A DNA stretch of 64,000 bases from Hepsetus odoe (GCA_017165825.1 CM029370.1:12587708-12651707), one strand, 5' to 3'; counted from the stretch's first letter, positions 48,076 through 59,754 are shown. Notes: a model not told the origin generated them from the sequence alone. A program made the numbers and translations.

Positions 48076-50503
48076 CTTGCGCATATATTTATGCAAATAT
48101 GTAAATTGCATTTGAATTTTTTTTTTTACAGTTTTCTACAATTACTACAAAAAACTTAAATTTTCAACAGGTTGTGCTTTGTCCAAAGGCACTTTGCATG
48201 CCAGGCATGCCGTCTAGCTTCTGGTGTAAAACTGGATACAGGAGTACACCTAGAACAGCAAAAATGAAATAAATATTAATTAGAGATGTCAGAATTATTC
48301 TATTGGAAATTACGTTTTATGTAATTTAATTTAATGTGTGATTTTGTACTTTTTTATTATGACAAAATACATTTTATGATCTTAGTGATTCATGCACTGA
48401 ATTCAGACTGGCATAAGCCATGTCTCTCCAAAATAGTTGGACTATTTTTTAGTAATAAAGGCTTTTGTTTTAAGGTACACATCTAAGCACATGCACTATG
48501 ATTTTCTGGCCAGTTAACTATCTTTGGGGACAAATCAGGCTGCAGTTTCAGGCTCAATTTAACTGCAGCAAACTGTCCTGATCATTAGTAGATCAAAAGA
48601 GCTCCTGGTCTTCAATTACTGTCTTTTTCTTTCAACAGCAGCATTAATTAAGCACAACAAATAATTGCACACATTTTCTTTTTAAAGGACACCTATTCTC
48701 TTGAGACAGGGTAACATACGAGAGTTATTTATATTGTGCGTACATGTGAGAAATTGCTCACTGAAGCTATGTGCTCCTCTGACCTCTGAAGAAAAACATT
48801 ATAAGTACACATCTATACGTATAATCTAAATGTTGGATTCCCTTTATAATATCAGTTTTGTGAAGTCTGCATTGAGATACTGCATTAATCAAACTTAATC
48901 AAAATGTGTCCAACATTTGCTTCTATCAAAATAGAAAAATCTAATAAAATTATGTTGATGTAATGTATTTTATTCATGTGTGAATGATCTATACACTTAA
49001 CACTGGTTGCACTGCTATCAACTATTTTGACTAACCACCAACCTGGCTAGAACTGGTATTGCTAGCAAACCTCATACTCCCCAAACCATGGAAATACATA
49101 ATAACTGGAACTAAAATAGTCTAGTGCCAACTAAAGTGGGTCAAATTTTAGTTCAGTTTGTCCTAAAACATGGTTTACATTCTAATTTTTATTGGAACAC
49201 ATTCAGGTTGGGTGTGATCCCAGGTCTGAATAAACAAGTGGCTGTTAAATATGAATTTATATGACTGAAAACTTCATAAACTGACAATCAGCTCAGCAAT
49301 TTCACTGGGCTTTCCCACCTTTCAGCAAATACAGCAGATTATGTATATGCTTATTCTGTTTCACGGTCACCAGTTCCAAAAAAAAGAGATTAACACTAAG
49401 TGAAAGGGGCATGAGCCACGGAAAGTGTATGATCTATTAGAGGAAATCTATTATTTTCCTGGGGTACTATTTTGTGTTCAGGAGAAATTATGCAATTGAT
49501 ACAAATGACTCATGTTGCTGCTTAGCTGAGATTCCATTAGTATTATTAATATTTTCCATGAAATATATTATTGTAAAACTCACGTATTTGTATAATCACT
49601 CTGGAACAGAATCTGACACATTGACCTATAACACCCTGTTATTGTGTTCTGACTGATTTAGCTGTTAAAGAAGGGGACTCATCACCTTGGCTCAAAGGTA
49701 TTAACTACCAATTCTGTTTCAGGATACATGCACATAATTTTGGTGAAGCTCCCAAGAAATTTAATTCACATTTTTATGTACCTGAATGTAATGTAATTTT
49801 TATGTACCTGAATGTAATGTAATTTTTATGCACCTGAACGTTTACTCAGACCTGAGTAAAATCCATACATTGTCGATACATTGTCAGCAAACTTAAAGTT
49901 CCACTTCAAACTTAAAGTACTGCAGCAGTTCCTTTTTCCTGTTAACCAAGACTGTCTTGGGCACATAAAAATGAAGTAATCTAAGAAGACTGTTGTGATC
50001 TAAGACAGTTCCATGTTTTTTTTCTTCTACCCAGCCAGTAACTCTGTTCTGAAGAAAACACACTAATAGTGCAGTAAGCTTAATAGTGATGTCCAACTAG
50101 TTAGTTTAGTTATGACGGTCTTGCAGATATGTTTACTTTACACCTATTAAAAAGCCTCCTACATCCAAAGTTATATTTTACACCTTTGCACAGGGTGGCA
50201 CCTATGCACACCTTATAAGGGTTGCCAGATGTCCAGAAGTTTTAAAGTTGTTATTCAAAGATGATGTAATCGAGAAAAGCATTCTGTTACTGATCTGAGT
50301 CAGCAGAGGGAGCCAATTTAGAAATGTTCTGGTCCTTTTTTGCAATATATTAAACACTAATAATTTTTGAGCAATTATTTTTCAGGTAAGGCTACTGTAA
50401 ATAGCATAATAGTTTAACCATTTGTGAAGCTAATTACTATACATGACTTCATATACACTAACCAGTATGTTAGTGGACATTTATTGTGACCTTTAGTCTG
50501 AAA
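48076..50503. other. Intronic sequence, mostly unrecognised
   Basis: No element recognised apart from the short tandem repeat at 49771-49840. ORFs are short and AT-biased. Confidence 0.5.
49771..49840. repeat. 26-bp tandem repeat, about 2.7 copies
   Basis: The unit TTTTTATGTACCTGAATGTA plus ATGTAA repeats from 49771, with the last copy slightly changed (CACCTGAACG). Confidence 0.5.
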
Positions 50504-51613
50504 TCTTCTTTTTCTTTCAGCTGCTCCCGTTTAGGGGTCAACACAGCGGATCAACCGTCTCCATTTCTTCATGTCCTCAGCATCTTCCGCTTTCAAACCG
50601 ACCACCTGCATGTCCTCTATCACCACATCCTTAAACCTCCTCTTTGGTCTTCCTCTTTTCCTCTTTCCCGGCAGCTCCATCTTCAACATCTCCTCTGGAC
50701 ATGTCCAAACCAACGCAACCTTGCTTCTCTAACTTTGTCTCCAAAACGTCTAACCTGAGCTGTCCCTCTAATATATTAATTTCTAATCCTGTCCATCCTC
50801 ATCACACCCAATGAAAATCATCTTTAACTCTGACACCTCCAACTCCACCTCCTGTCTTTTCATCAGCACCACCGTTTCCAACCCGTACAACATAGCTGGT
50901 CTTACTACTCTCCTGTAAACCTTCCCTTTTACTCTAGCTGGTACCTGTCTGTCACAAATCCCTCCAGCCACTCTTCCCCGCCCATTCCAACCTGCCTGCA
51001 CTCTCTTCTTCACCTCCCTTCCACATTCGATGTTACTCTGAACTGTTGATCCCAAGTATTTAAGCTCCTTCACCTTTGTCACCTCTACTCCCTGCATCCT
51101 AATCACTCCACTTTCATCCTTTTCATTCACACTCATGTATTCTGTCTTTGACCTAGTCACTTTCATTCCTCTCCTCTCTAGAGCATTTCTCCATCTCTCC
51201 AGGTTCTCCTCAAGATGCTGCCTACTCTCACTGAAGATCACAATAGTAAACAAAACTGCAAACATCATCATCCACGGAGACTCCTGTCTGACTTTGTCCA
51301 TCAACCTCTCCGTTTCTATTGCAAACAAGAATGGGCTCAGCGCCGATCCTTAATGTAATCCAACCTCTACTTTAAATGCATCAGTCACTCCTACTGCAGA
51401 TCTTATCACTGTTACACTGCCATCATACATATCCTGAACTACTCTCACATACTTCTCTGCAACATCTGACTTCCTCATACAAAACCACAACTCCTCTCTA
51501 GGCACCCTGTCCACAAAGGCACAATGCAACTCCTTCTGACCTTCTCTGTACTTCTCCATCAACACCCTCAGAGCAAACATTGCACCTGTAGTGTTCATTC
51601 TCGGCATAAAACC
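50504..51613 (-). mobile_element. RTE-type LINE, 3' part (copy E)
   Basis: It begins with a TTC-type tail complement and CAGCTGCTCCCGTTTAGGGG. Minus codons give KRKRGRPKRRFKDVVIEDMQ (50620-50680), VKELKYLGSTVQSNIECGRE (about 51010-51070), SRSKTEYMSVNEKDE, and AEKYVRVVQDMYDGSVTVIR (about 51410-51470), ending with MNTTGAMFALRVLMEKYREG near 51540-51607. The FADD box is disrupted (FAVLFTIVIF). Its 5' side joins an inverted piece of the same element. Confidence 0.5.
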
Positions 51614-51834
51614 AAGATTCTATTAGAAAGTGAGAGGATGCCTGAGGAGTGGAGATGAAGTGTACTGGTACTGATTTTCAAGAATATGGGTGATGCACAG
51701 AGCTGTAGTAACTATAGAGGGAAAAAGTTGATCAGCCACAGCATGAAGTTATGGTAAAGAGTTTAGGAAGCTAGGTTAAGAAAAGACGTGAGGATTAGTG
51801 AACAGCAGTAGGGTTTTATGCTGAGAAAGAGCTG
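51614..51834 (+). mobile_element. Inverted 5' piece of RTE copy E
   Basis: The plus strand carries GAGAGGATGCCTGAGGAGTG (ERMPEEW), GTAACTATAGAGGG (SNYRG), ATGAAGTTATGG (MKLW) and GAACAGCAGTAGGGTTTTAT (EQQxGFM), the stretch immediately 5' of where the minus-strand part stops. The opposite orientation with a shared GGTTTTATGC(T/C)GAGAA edge fits a 5' inversion. Confidence 0.5.
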
Positions 51835-52269
51835 CACTTTAATTTTCCCAAACTTCTACTGTGAGCAAAGCTAGCAGTTTAGCATTAGTAGTTTTATTTC
51901 TGTTTACAAGGCTTGCTTGGCACTGCTGACCACTTATTAAAATGTCTAGTTGTTTCTAACTTGTAATGTCTTTATTTTTAAAAGCTGCTAAAGTGCTGTT
52001 CTGGTCCTGTAAATGCATCTCTTTCTCTTAGGCTAGTGTGATGTTATACTGGTGTGTTATATCAGAAATCTGTGCAATGATGACCAGTAAATATTATGAT
52101 GGCTTGGGCTACATGAATTATTAACTGAAAATCTGCATTGTATATTGAGTGAACAACATCTGTAAATGTTGTCTGTATTTGACTGAACAGGAATGTACAG
52201 AATAAATAATTTAATTTTTCTGAGAGCATCTTTCCTTTCTTTCTAACACAAATGCCTGCACTTCTTGTC

Positions 52270-52656
52270 TTATGATCCCATAGTAGCTACTCTCTCAGGG
52301 CACATTAAGCATACAGAGCATGGACTGTTCAGCCGAAAGATGCGTTTCCATGGCATAATGCTGCGCTGGCAGCCATGTCTCATTCTGAACCCTGAAGTGA
52401 CCTCCACTCTCTGAGAACGCAGTGATCTCAAGGCTTGTAACATTGTTGATCTGAGTGCATCTTGTAGGCTCCGGAGGCCTTTTAAAGAGTGTTCCAGGTT
52501 ATAGAGGAAAGACATCTGTGCCAGAGCGGCTGAGCGAAAATGAACCAGAGGCCAATTGCGACACATTATAGAACTTTGCGAGCTGCACTGATAGAGAGGT
52601 CTATGGGCATAGAGTGGTCTATGGGCAAGACGTTTGTACATGAAAAGGTGCAGCAC
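52270..52656 (-). other. Unexplained 128-codon ORF
   Basis: Open on minus from 52656 to 52270, with segments such as NLEHSLKGLRSLQDALRS and RHGCQRSIMPWKRIFRLNS. I do not recognise a family. The DNA is less AT-rich than its surroundings. On the plus strand an AATAAA lies at 52667-52672, so it could equally be part of a plus-sense retrocopy or non-coding RNA. A 15-base near-repeat (CATAGACC.CTCTATG) is at its minus-strand 5' end. Low confidence that it is coding. Confidence 0.5.
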
Positions 52657-52752
52657 AAAATGTATTCAATAAATGACAATTGTATTATTAACCAGTTTAC
52701 TAAGACTTAAGGTAAATGGATTGACTGCAAGAAATAGAAATGAATGACTGAC

Positions 52753-52800
52753 TGTGGCGACCCCTAAATGGGAGCAGCCAAAAAAAAGAAGAAGAAGAAA
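52753..52800 (+). mobile_element. RTE LINE 3' tail only
   Basis: CTGTGGCGACCCCTAAATGG then GAGCAGCC and an A/GAA-rich tail: the last ~30 bases of the RTE element plus tail. It is an extremely 5'-truncated insertion or a non-autonomous derivative. Confidence 0.5.
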
Positions 52801-53075
52801 ATATTGAAATGTGATTTAAATATGATCTCAGAAACAAAAAAAATTATTCAAAATCAAACTTAAAAATATATCTTAACTCCAATGATAACAAACTACAATC
52901 CTCACTGTCATAACAACATAGTTTCATACCAGTTACATCCAAAATTCAAATAACTAGTAAACCAAATTCATTATTTTTTCTTTACTGCCCTTTTTTGTGT
53001 GCAACATTAGACTCCAGTCCAAAATAAAGAAGCAAGCTTCAGACACCTAACTTGTCTTGACTGATCAACTACATC

Positions 53076-53454
53076 TGTCACATGTGGGGTGTTCTGGGCA
53101 CGCTAGAGGGCGCTCTCTGTCAGGTGTGAGGTGTTTTAGGCACGCTAGAGGGCGCTCTGTTCTGACTGAGCACACCTGAGCTTAAGAAGGCACAGGTGTG
53201 CCTCATTGGGGCTGACTATTTAAGCCCCGATGAGTCAGAACAGAGCGCGGCTCATTAGTTAGGCGAAGCCTATGTGTAATGGTGGTTCTGGTATATGTCA
53301 CTTGGTATCTAGAGTATTTGCTGTTCCTCGGTTCTAGGGTTTTTGATTAGAACTGCAGTCCCTGCCCCTTGTTTGTGTAATTGTAAATAACAAAACTACG
53401 TTCCGAACCCCTGGCTCCGCACTGGCGTCCTTCTGGCACCCCGCCGCCGTTACA
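53076..53454 (+). mobile_element. Solo LTR with 5-bp target duplication
   Basis: The 379-bp unit starts TGTCACATGTGG and ends CGTTACA, with ACATC on both sides (53071-53075 and 53455-53459). The TGT...ACA ends and 5-bp duplication fit an LTR retrotransposon, probably Gypsy-type, reduced to one LTR. A TATA-like TATTTAA is at 53217. The first 42 bp are tandemly duplicated (53076-53117, 53118-53159), each copy containing CACGCTAGAGGGCGCTCT. Orientation follows the TATA position. No internal coding region remains. Confidence 0.5.
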
Positions 53455-53576
53455 ACATCATTCTATTGAAAGGATGAAAAATGTAGCAGCATTTTGCAGC
53501 TATCAATAAAGGAGAAGTCTAAGGTCAAGGAATTACTGAGTTTTTTCCCCATCAGTAATATTCTTCTCTGAAAGAA

Positions 53577-53722
53577 AATTTAGGAAAGTCCATCCATTAT
53601 CTGCCGCTTGTCCCAAACGGGGTTGCGGGGGAGTGCTGGTGTCCAACCCAGCGCACACAGGGCGAGGACGGGGGACGCACCCTGGACAGGTCGCCAGCCC
53701 ATCGCAGGGAATTTAGGAAAGT
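53577..53722. mobile_element. Short GC-rich insertion with 13-bp target duplication
   Basis: AATTTAGGAAAGT is present at 53577-53589 and 53710-53722. The 120-bp insert between starts CCATCCATTATCTGCCGCTT and ends GGTCGCCAGCCCATCGCAGG, the terminal segment of a very common fish interspersed repeat. The duplication length fits target-primed (LINE-driven) insertion. Orientation and parent element are not certain. Confidence 0.5.
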
Positions 53723-55492
53723 ATTTGTTGCAATAGTAAAATTCTTTATGGAAATATTCTTTTTGCATTTGTTCTGCCCCTTCTGCTTATGTTAAGGGAA
53801 ATATTTCCTTTAAAACCTCCATTGAATCATTGAGTAAATAATTGACTACAATTTCAGTAACTTTGACTAGGATAAGGGAGAGCAATACTTGTATGGTGCA
53901 TATTTTTCAGGCAAAATGCATCATGTTTGTACCTGAAATCTGGCATGAAAGGCTTAGTACATCTGATGCTGTGTCTTTTTAAGGGCTAGGGTTAATGATA
54001 GTACAGGGTGTGTGCCACACCTCTGCCCAGTACATGTTGTCTCAGTGCTTGGTGACAGGCGAATCATCCTGGTGCCGCCCTCAATAACACCCAGAGTCGC
54101 AGGCCTATGCGCGTTGAGACACAATGCTGCTATTTTTAAAGAAAGCTGTTTTTTTTTTGGGAAAATGTGTTTTTTCTCTCATTCCTTTCTCCTTTTCCCG
54201 CTGGCAGAGACGGCTGGCTGTAGGAACGTTTGATAACGAGGCGAGTGGGAAAGAGTGCTTAATTTTTAATGGTTCTTCTTTAAAAAGCCAGCTTAGCAGC
54301 CACATCAGCACTAATGAGCACAAATGCTCAGCCAGGCTTGTATTTTATTTTATTTTTTGTTGCTTTTATGACAATCAATCAATGTATGCACAATTAAACT
54401 TGGGTCCAGCTCAGCACTGGCTCAAAAGTGTGTGATTGCAGCTGAGACAGGGATTACTAACTGATCCCCAGCACTTTGCCCTGGGCTCTTTTAAAGGCAA
54501 ACAAAGCTTCTGCTTGAGGGCAAAGTAGGGATTTTTTGACATTTCTCTCCAGCATCAGTGAAGTATGGAGAGAAAGAAGCACTAATGAGACATCCCTTGA
54601 CCAATCAGAGAGCTGGGAGGTAACGCTATACAGGGTTTCAAATAAGTGCTAAGCAGAGAAGACCGGTGTGGCCATTCATTTTTACTAAACTTGCTAAACT
54701 TATGTTTTCATTTTATTTTCTTAGGTTTCATGACGTCATAATGTCCAGTACATGTGGTGGTGATTTAATTCACCTAAAAGAGTCATAATGTATTTTTATC
54801 TGACCATTTTCAAGCCTCTCATTATCCTTTGCATTGTGCAAGCCATTTTTGTTACTTCACCTGTAGGACTGATATATGTAAATGAGCTGTGTTTCCTGGC
54901 TGTGCTATTTTGGACCTCATTAAATAGAAGTCTACTCTTAAACACTCCATATAACTTATGTGAAAATGTGTAAGAGCTGAACTGCTGTAGGCTGAACAGT
55001 CAAAACATTAAAAGTACCTGCATAATATTGTGTTTGTCCCCTCATGTAAAAACAGCCCTGACTCACTGAGGTATGGGCTGTACATGATTTCTGGAGGTGT
55101 GCTGTGATATCTGCCATTAGACATTAAAGACATTAGCAGCAGATCCTTTAAAATTTAAGTTCTTGTAAGTTCTTGGGTAGTGCTGTCATGGACTGGCACA
55201 TCCAACAGATGCTTGACTGGATTGAAATCTGAGTCCTGCACCTTGAACTTGTTGTCACATAGTTACAAACTGGGTTACACTGATATGTTAAACAACTTCT
55301 AGATATTACCTAGAAAAGGGTACAGTAAAGTCAACCATGATTTGACAATTATTCTAATGACTAAATGGTATAAATGCAATTTTTAAACATAGGTGATGTT
55401 GTTGGAACAAATGAGAAGTGTACCCTAGTCATGACTATCCAAGTTGCCTGATAACAACTGAGCGGATTTGTCTTGATTCATTTCCAAATGAA
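53723..55492. other. Intronic sequence, nothing recognised
   Basis: Several stretches (about 54000-54340 and 54400-54640) are less AT-rich and free of repeats, so they are candidates for conserved non-coding DNA. ORFs at 54105-54435 have no recognised motif. Confidence 0.5.
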
Positions 55493-55513
55493 AGTGAAAG
55501 TGAAAACCCTTGT
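55493..55513 (-). mobile_element. SINE tail fragment
   Basis: GAAAGTGAAAGTGAAAACCC and TTGTCA match only the 3' tail of the local tRNA-derived SINE on the minus strand, and the match then stops. A truncated or early-terminated copy. Confidence 0.5.
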
Positions 55514-55619
55514 CAAATAAACTGGTGTGGTTCACACAACACCAGACAAAGATGTCCAAATGAATCAAACTTTGGAGGAACCAAACATTTAGGAACATTT
55601 TATCTATAGGACTTAGTTT

Positions 55620-55865
55620 TTGGACTAAGCCCCATGATTAGTGGGTTGTGGGTTTGAGTCCCAGACCAATAGGTTGCCCTGAGGTCCCCTTGAGCAAAGT
55701 ACTATCCCCATCACTACTTCCTGGGCAGTGGATATGGATGCCCATTGCTACCATTTTTGCTGGGTTAAATACAGAGACGTATTTCATTGTGGTTCACTGT
55801 GTGCTATGCTGTGTATTAATGATGATAATTTGTCACACTGTTGATGTGAGCATACTTCACTTAAA
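55620..55865 (+). mobile_element. tRNA-derived SINE, 5'-truncated
   Basis: The plus-strand copy lacks the clean A-box head, has B-box GGGTTTGAGTCCC, the GAGCAAAGTACTATCCCCAT body, and ends CATACTTCACTTAAAGTG. It meets another copy tail to tail at about 55865. Confidence 0.5.
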
Positions 55866-56050
55866 GTGAAAGTGAAAGTGACAACCCTTGTCATTGCAAG
55901 GTCACAGCACAGCAAGCGTGAACCACAATGAAATTGGACCTCTGCTTTTAACCCATGCACACAAACACCGTGCAGCAGTGGGCAGCTATTGAAAGCGCCC
56001 GGGGAGCAGTGATGGGGATGGTACCTTGCTCAGGGGTACCTCAGGGCAAC
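55866..56050 (-). mobile_element. tRNA-derived SINE, head truncated
   Basis: The minus-strand copy starts at its tail (GTGAAAGTGAAAGTGACAAC) and runs to GGTACCTCAGGGCAAC. A T-run and A-rich run (56051-56092) replace the tRNA-like head. Together with 55620-55865 it forms an inverted SINE pair. Confidence 0.5.
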
Positions 56051-57749
56051 TTTTTTTTTTTTTTTTTAAAGAAAAAAAAAGAAAACACTCACTCACTTTC
56101 ACTTTGTTAAGGCAGAGAAACTGTGTAGCTATAACAGTATGTAGTATGTCATGGGAAAACCATGTATGTAATGTATTTCATGGCTCTTTGTGACTTTTTG
56201 CTTAAAATAACAGGGCTTTCCAAACTGAGCCCCACACACCACACCACAAATCTTCCTGTGACTAAATCATGAGATGCAACCAAATATCACAATAAATAAA
56301 ACATTTCAAAATGTAAATCAACTGTATGAGCTGTATAAATATCATATAATCAGTAATAAAAAAAGCTTGCGGTGAAAATATATACATAATGTATAGATAA
56401 AAAACCCAGGTCTAAATATTTGCTTGACCAGGCAACAAGCTTAACCTCAATCGGATGTCTTATTATATAGTCCAAACATCATAATGGCCTGGGAAGAGAT
56501 GTGAAATGTTGGTTACAATCCACTGCTCTATCCCCTAGCTCTTTGGTTCGTTGTTAAATGTATGTGAAATGAAAGAGAACTAGAACTAAAGTGCAACATT
56601 ACATCATTTTCTCTTTTGGTTTGGATCAATTGAATCTAACTTTCAATATTATAAATGACCCTGTTAATTAGGTTTGGTTTTAATATCATTTATCATCATG
56701 ATAGCCTGGATAATTATCTAATTCTTTGGTGTAAAAAGAAAGCACTACCCTTGACTTGTTTCTGATACTGTATGATCTCTTAACTTTGCCTCCCCCTCTA
56801 ACAAAGCTTTGCCTTTCAGCACGTTTGTGTCTTTGCCTTTTAGAGATGAATGTGTGTATGAAGTGGTGGGATGGAGAGGACAGAAACCTTTGTACTTCAA
56901 CATCAAAAAGTAGCGCTCTGTTTGAAGAATTAACACCCGCTGCTGTGGCAACCTGGGGGGATTACTCTGTATTCCCCAGTGACTGCCTGTGATTGGATGG
57001 GAGAAGATTCCTCATGACATGCTCTGTCAGGAAATACACTAGCTACAGTACTATGCGCACACAAGGCACGGACATTAGATATGATTTCATAATATTAGTG
57101 TGTGTGTAAAGGAACTTTTCACCTAAAAGGGCTAAAATAGTGAAATAACTTTGTGGAAGTAGTTTGTGAATTCCAGTTTCTTAATGCTAATTGGCTACTA
57201 ATTGCTGTAACTTGTGGGAAGCAGTACAAGTCATTTGTTTCAGGGATCTTCCAAATACAGCACTGTTTCCATGATTTCTGTAGTTTACATAATTGAACTG
57301 AAATGTGAATATTTGCTGAAAACCTTTTACCAGTCCTCCAATGTAAGCATTGTCAGCATTATTCAAATATGCTAGACCATATAACATGAACTGCATGCAA
57401 TGAGTGCAGTTTCATGCATGAAAATCACTTCATCGTGTATCAAATACACCAGTGCAATTATCCTGCCACCTTCATGCTTATTTCCGGTTTGCATACACAA
57501 CCAAGCTTAGAGCCAGAGACTGGAGCTGCTAATGAATATCAAGCCTGCAACAAAACGGCTGTCAATCACAAGCTTAATATAAAAAAAAGAGAAGCCTCAC
57601 AGCAAAATACTAAAGTAGTGCTCATTTTCTAGCAGCTGGTTTACTATGTTTACAAAAGACTTTTTTTTCTGTGGTAAGATTATTTGGGCGGAGGATCATC
57701 CCAGCACAACTGTTACAATGATCTAGCAGTGGCATATCAGAGAGAGTGC
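56051..57749. other. Intronic sequence, nothing recognised
   Basis: A T17 run followed by an A-rich run lies at 56051-56092. The rest is AT-rich unique sequence with short chance ORFs. Confidence 0.5.
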
Positions 57750-57769
57750 TGTGTGTGTGTGTGTGTGTA

Positions 57770-57810
<41 letters not shown>

Positions 57811-57844
57811 GTGTGTGTGTGTGTGTGTGTGAGTGTGTGTGTGT
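57750..57844. repeat. (TG)n microsatellite
   Basis: About 95 bp of GT units with three small interruptions (ATC, TTA, GAG). Cys-Val repeat frames through it are artefacts. Confidence 0.5.
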
Positions 57845-59194
57845 TCTGCACAGAGTGTATCATACACAGCAGTGCTGCTGGGGGCTGTAAACACCTCAGT
57901 GTCACAGCTAAGGTGAGAATAGTTCACATAGAGGACAACACTGGCTTGCTAATGGCAGTGGTGGTACATTTTTAATAAAGTACATCTTTACTTGTAGGTG
58001 TAGAGATATGTGTATAAAATAATGACTCTTGTAAAAGCAGAAGTACTGATTTGATTTTCAATAAGGAAAACTAAATAGAACAGGTTCTGAAATGTACTCA
58101 AAGTATAAAAGTAAAAAGTAGCCCTTTTGTTTTACGGCTGGCTTTCCTGTCAAGCTAACTGAACTTAAATTCATATTGATATTGAATTCAGAGACTACTA
58201 TACTGTTTTTAGTTAAAATACAATAAAATCACTACTAAAAATAACATCTAATGAAAATTATGAATATTCAATTTTTCACTTTCAAAACATTGCTTAACTC
58301 TATGGTCTTGCATCTTGAATGAAGAAGAGGATAATTCCCTTTAAATGCATTAAATGCATTTGAGACTATTCTCAAAATGTAAGGAGTAGAAAGCACAAAT
58401 ACCCATGTTAATATTTAGGGAGAAAAAGAAAATAATTGTGGGAAAAATGAATAACAATACCTTAATATTGCATTTAAGTATCATAATGAAATATTTTCGC
58501 TTCATTTCTTCCCATCTGTTATCCAACTGTTAGCTACTAGCTTTAATTAACTGTTAAAAATAGTTCTTATAAAGAATCTTTGAATGACTCAGCATGATAG
58601 AGTGCTGACTGACTATTTCTTGCTTACATACAGCATTGCTTATTGCTTATTCAGCCTCAGTGTGATTTTGTAAAGGCCATGACCTGGACGGAAGCATTTC
58701 TAGACACTAAGGTAAATAAATATATGTTATCCAACAAGCCAAATGAGAAGATTTGCATTTATTGGTCATGCTATAATTCATTTATAAAAACCTTGACACT
58801 TCTAATGCAGCAAGTAACAAAAAGGAAGGGATGAAAGATTCAGAGCAGAGGAGTTTCAGGCTGTTTATGCTGTCTGAGGCAGAGGCTTCACCTCGTGCAA
58901 CCTTATCCAAAATATCTGCAGTGAAATGCAGTGTAAGAGCTCCAAATGTGCATGTTTGCAAATGCAAAGCAGTAACAGGTTTCTTACCCTTATACTTCCA
59001 CTGTAACTTAATCCTGAACTTTCTGTAGTGCTGCAGGCATGCTGGAGAAATGATATGATTACTTTGCTGTAGGGTGCGCAGTTTGATGTTGCTATAACGT
59101 ACTTTAAAGTACTCACCCAGCATTTTTCTGTGTCAAACAATAATCAAGTAATCTACTAATAATCAGGTATCTGTTTAGGTGCATTAGTTTAGGT
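57845..59194. other. Intronic sequence, nothing recognised
   Basis: AT-rich. A minus ORF at 58782-59123 and its overlapping frame have no recognised motif; the block at about 58820-59110 is slightly less AT-rich. Confidence 0.5.
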
Positions 59195-59290
59195 GTGGTG
59201 GTCTAGTGGTAGGGTACATGTTTGACTGTAAGGATGGTGATCCTCAGGGCCTGGTTTTCTCCATTGGGAGCTGTGGCCAAATAGTTCAGT
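59195..59290 (+). mobile_element. SINE head fragment
   Basis: GTGGTGGTCTAGTGGTAGGG is a pol III A-box-like head, and GGGCCTGGTTTTCTCC may be a decayed B-box. No tail is present. Weak call. Confidence 0.5.
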
Positions 59291-59720
59291 TGTTGTTGAT
59301 TTAGCATCCCATGGTCTAAGAACCATTCTGTTGCTTTATAGCAAACTTCCAGAAAATCGTCTGTACCTACTAGTGAAAAAAATTGACTTTCATCTCGTAG
59401 CTATTAGGATTGGTTGAGAGCTTCCCTGATGGTTCTCCTTGTATAAGATTTACCACCTGCATTCATAAAGACCACTGGATACTTGGTTACCTGTGTGACA
59501 AAGTTCTCTTGTTATTGGTTCCAAATCTGTTTCTTTTAAGAATTATGGATGCTACTGTGCTTTTGTGCAGATCTAATGCTGTAGGTATTATATCCTTTCC
59601 CAGATCTGTGTCTTGACAGAATCCCATCAGGTCTACAGACAATTCATTTGACCTATTTACATTGACATTACAGAGTATTTTTTGCATACAGTTGAAGTAA
59701 ACATTTAACTGAGCCAATTA
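59291..59720. other. Intronic sequence, nothing recognised
   Basis: No element or exon recognised. Confidence 0.5.
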
Positions 59721-59754
59721 TTCTACATTTTGTCTGAAACGACAAAATGTAGAA
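59721..59754. repeat. Perfect 14-bp inverted repeat (hairpin)
   Basis: TTCTACATTTTGTC, a six-base spacer TGAAAC, then GACAAAATGTAGAA. All 14 pairs match. It may be a transposon end pair, a MITE core or a structured RNA; nothing nearby decides. Confidence 0.5.

Larger units (their letters stand above)
51835..53070. other. Intronic sequence with a small unexplained ORF
   Basis: Unique sequence apart from the tiny RTE tail at 52753-52800. A 128-codon minus ORF is listed separately. Confidence 0.5.

Noticed and set aside
49771..49840. CRISPR-like array
   Set aside because: Under three head-to-tail 26-bp units with no spacers, in a vertebrate genome.
57684..57975. Cys-Val and Thr-His repeat ORFs
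   Set aside because: Direct translation of a GT microsatellite.
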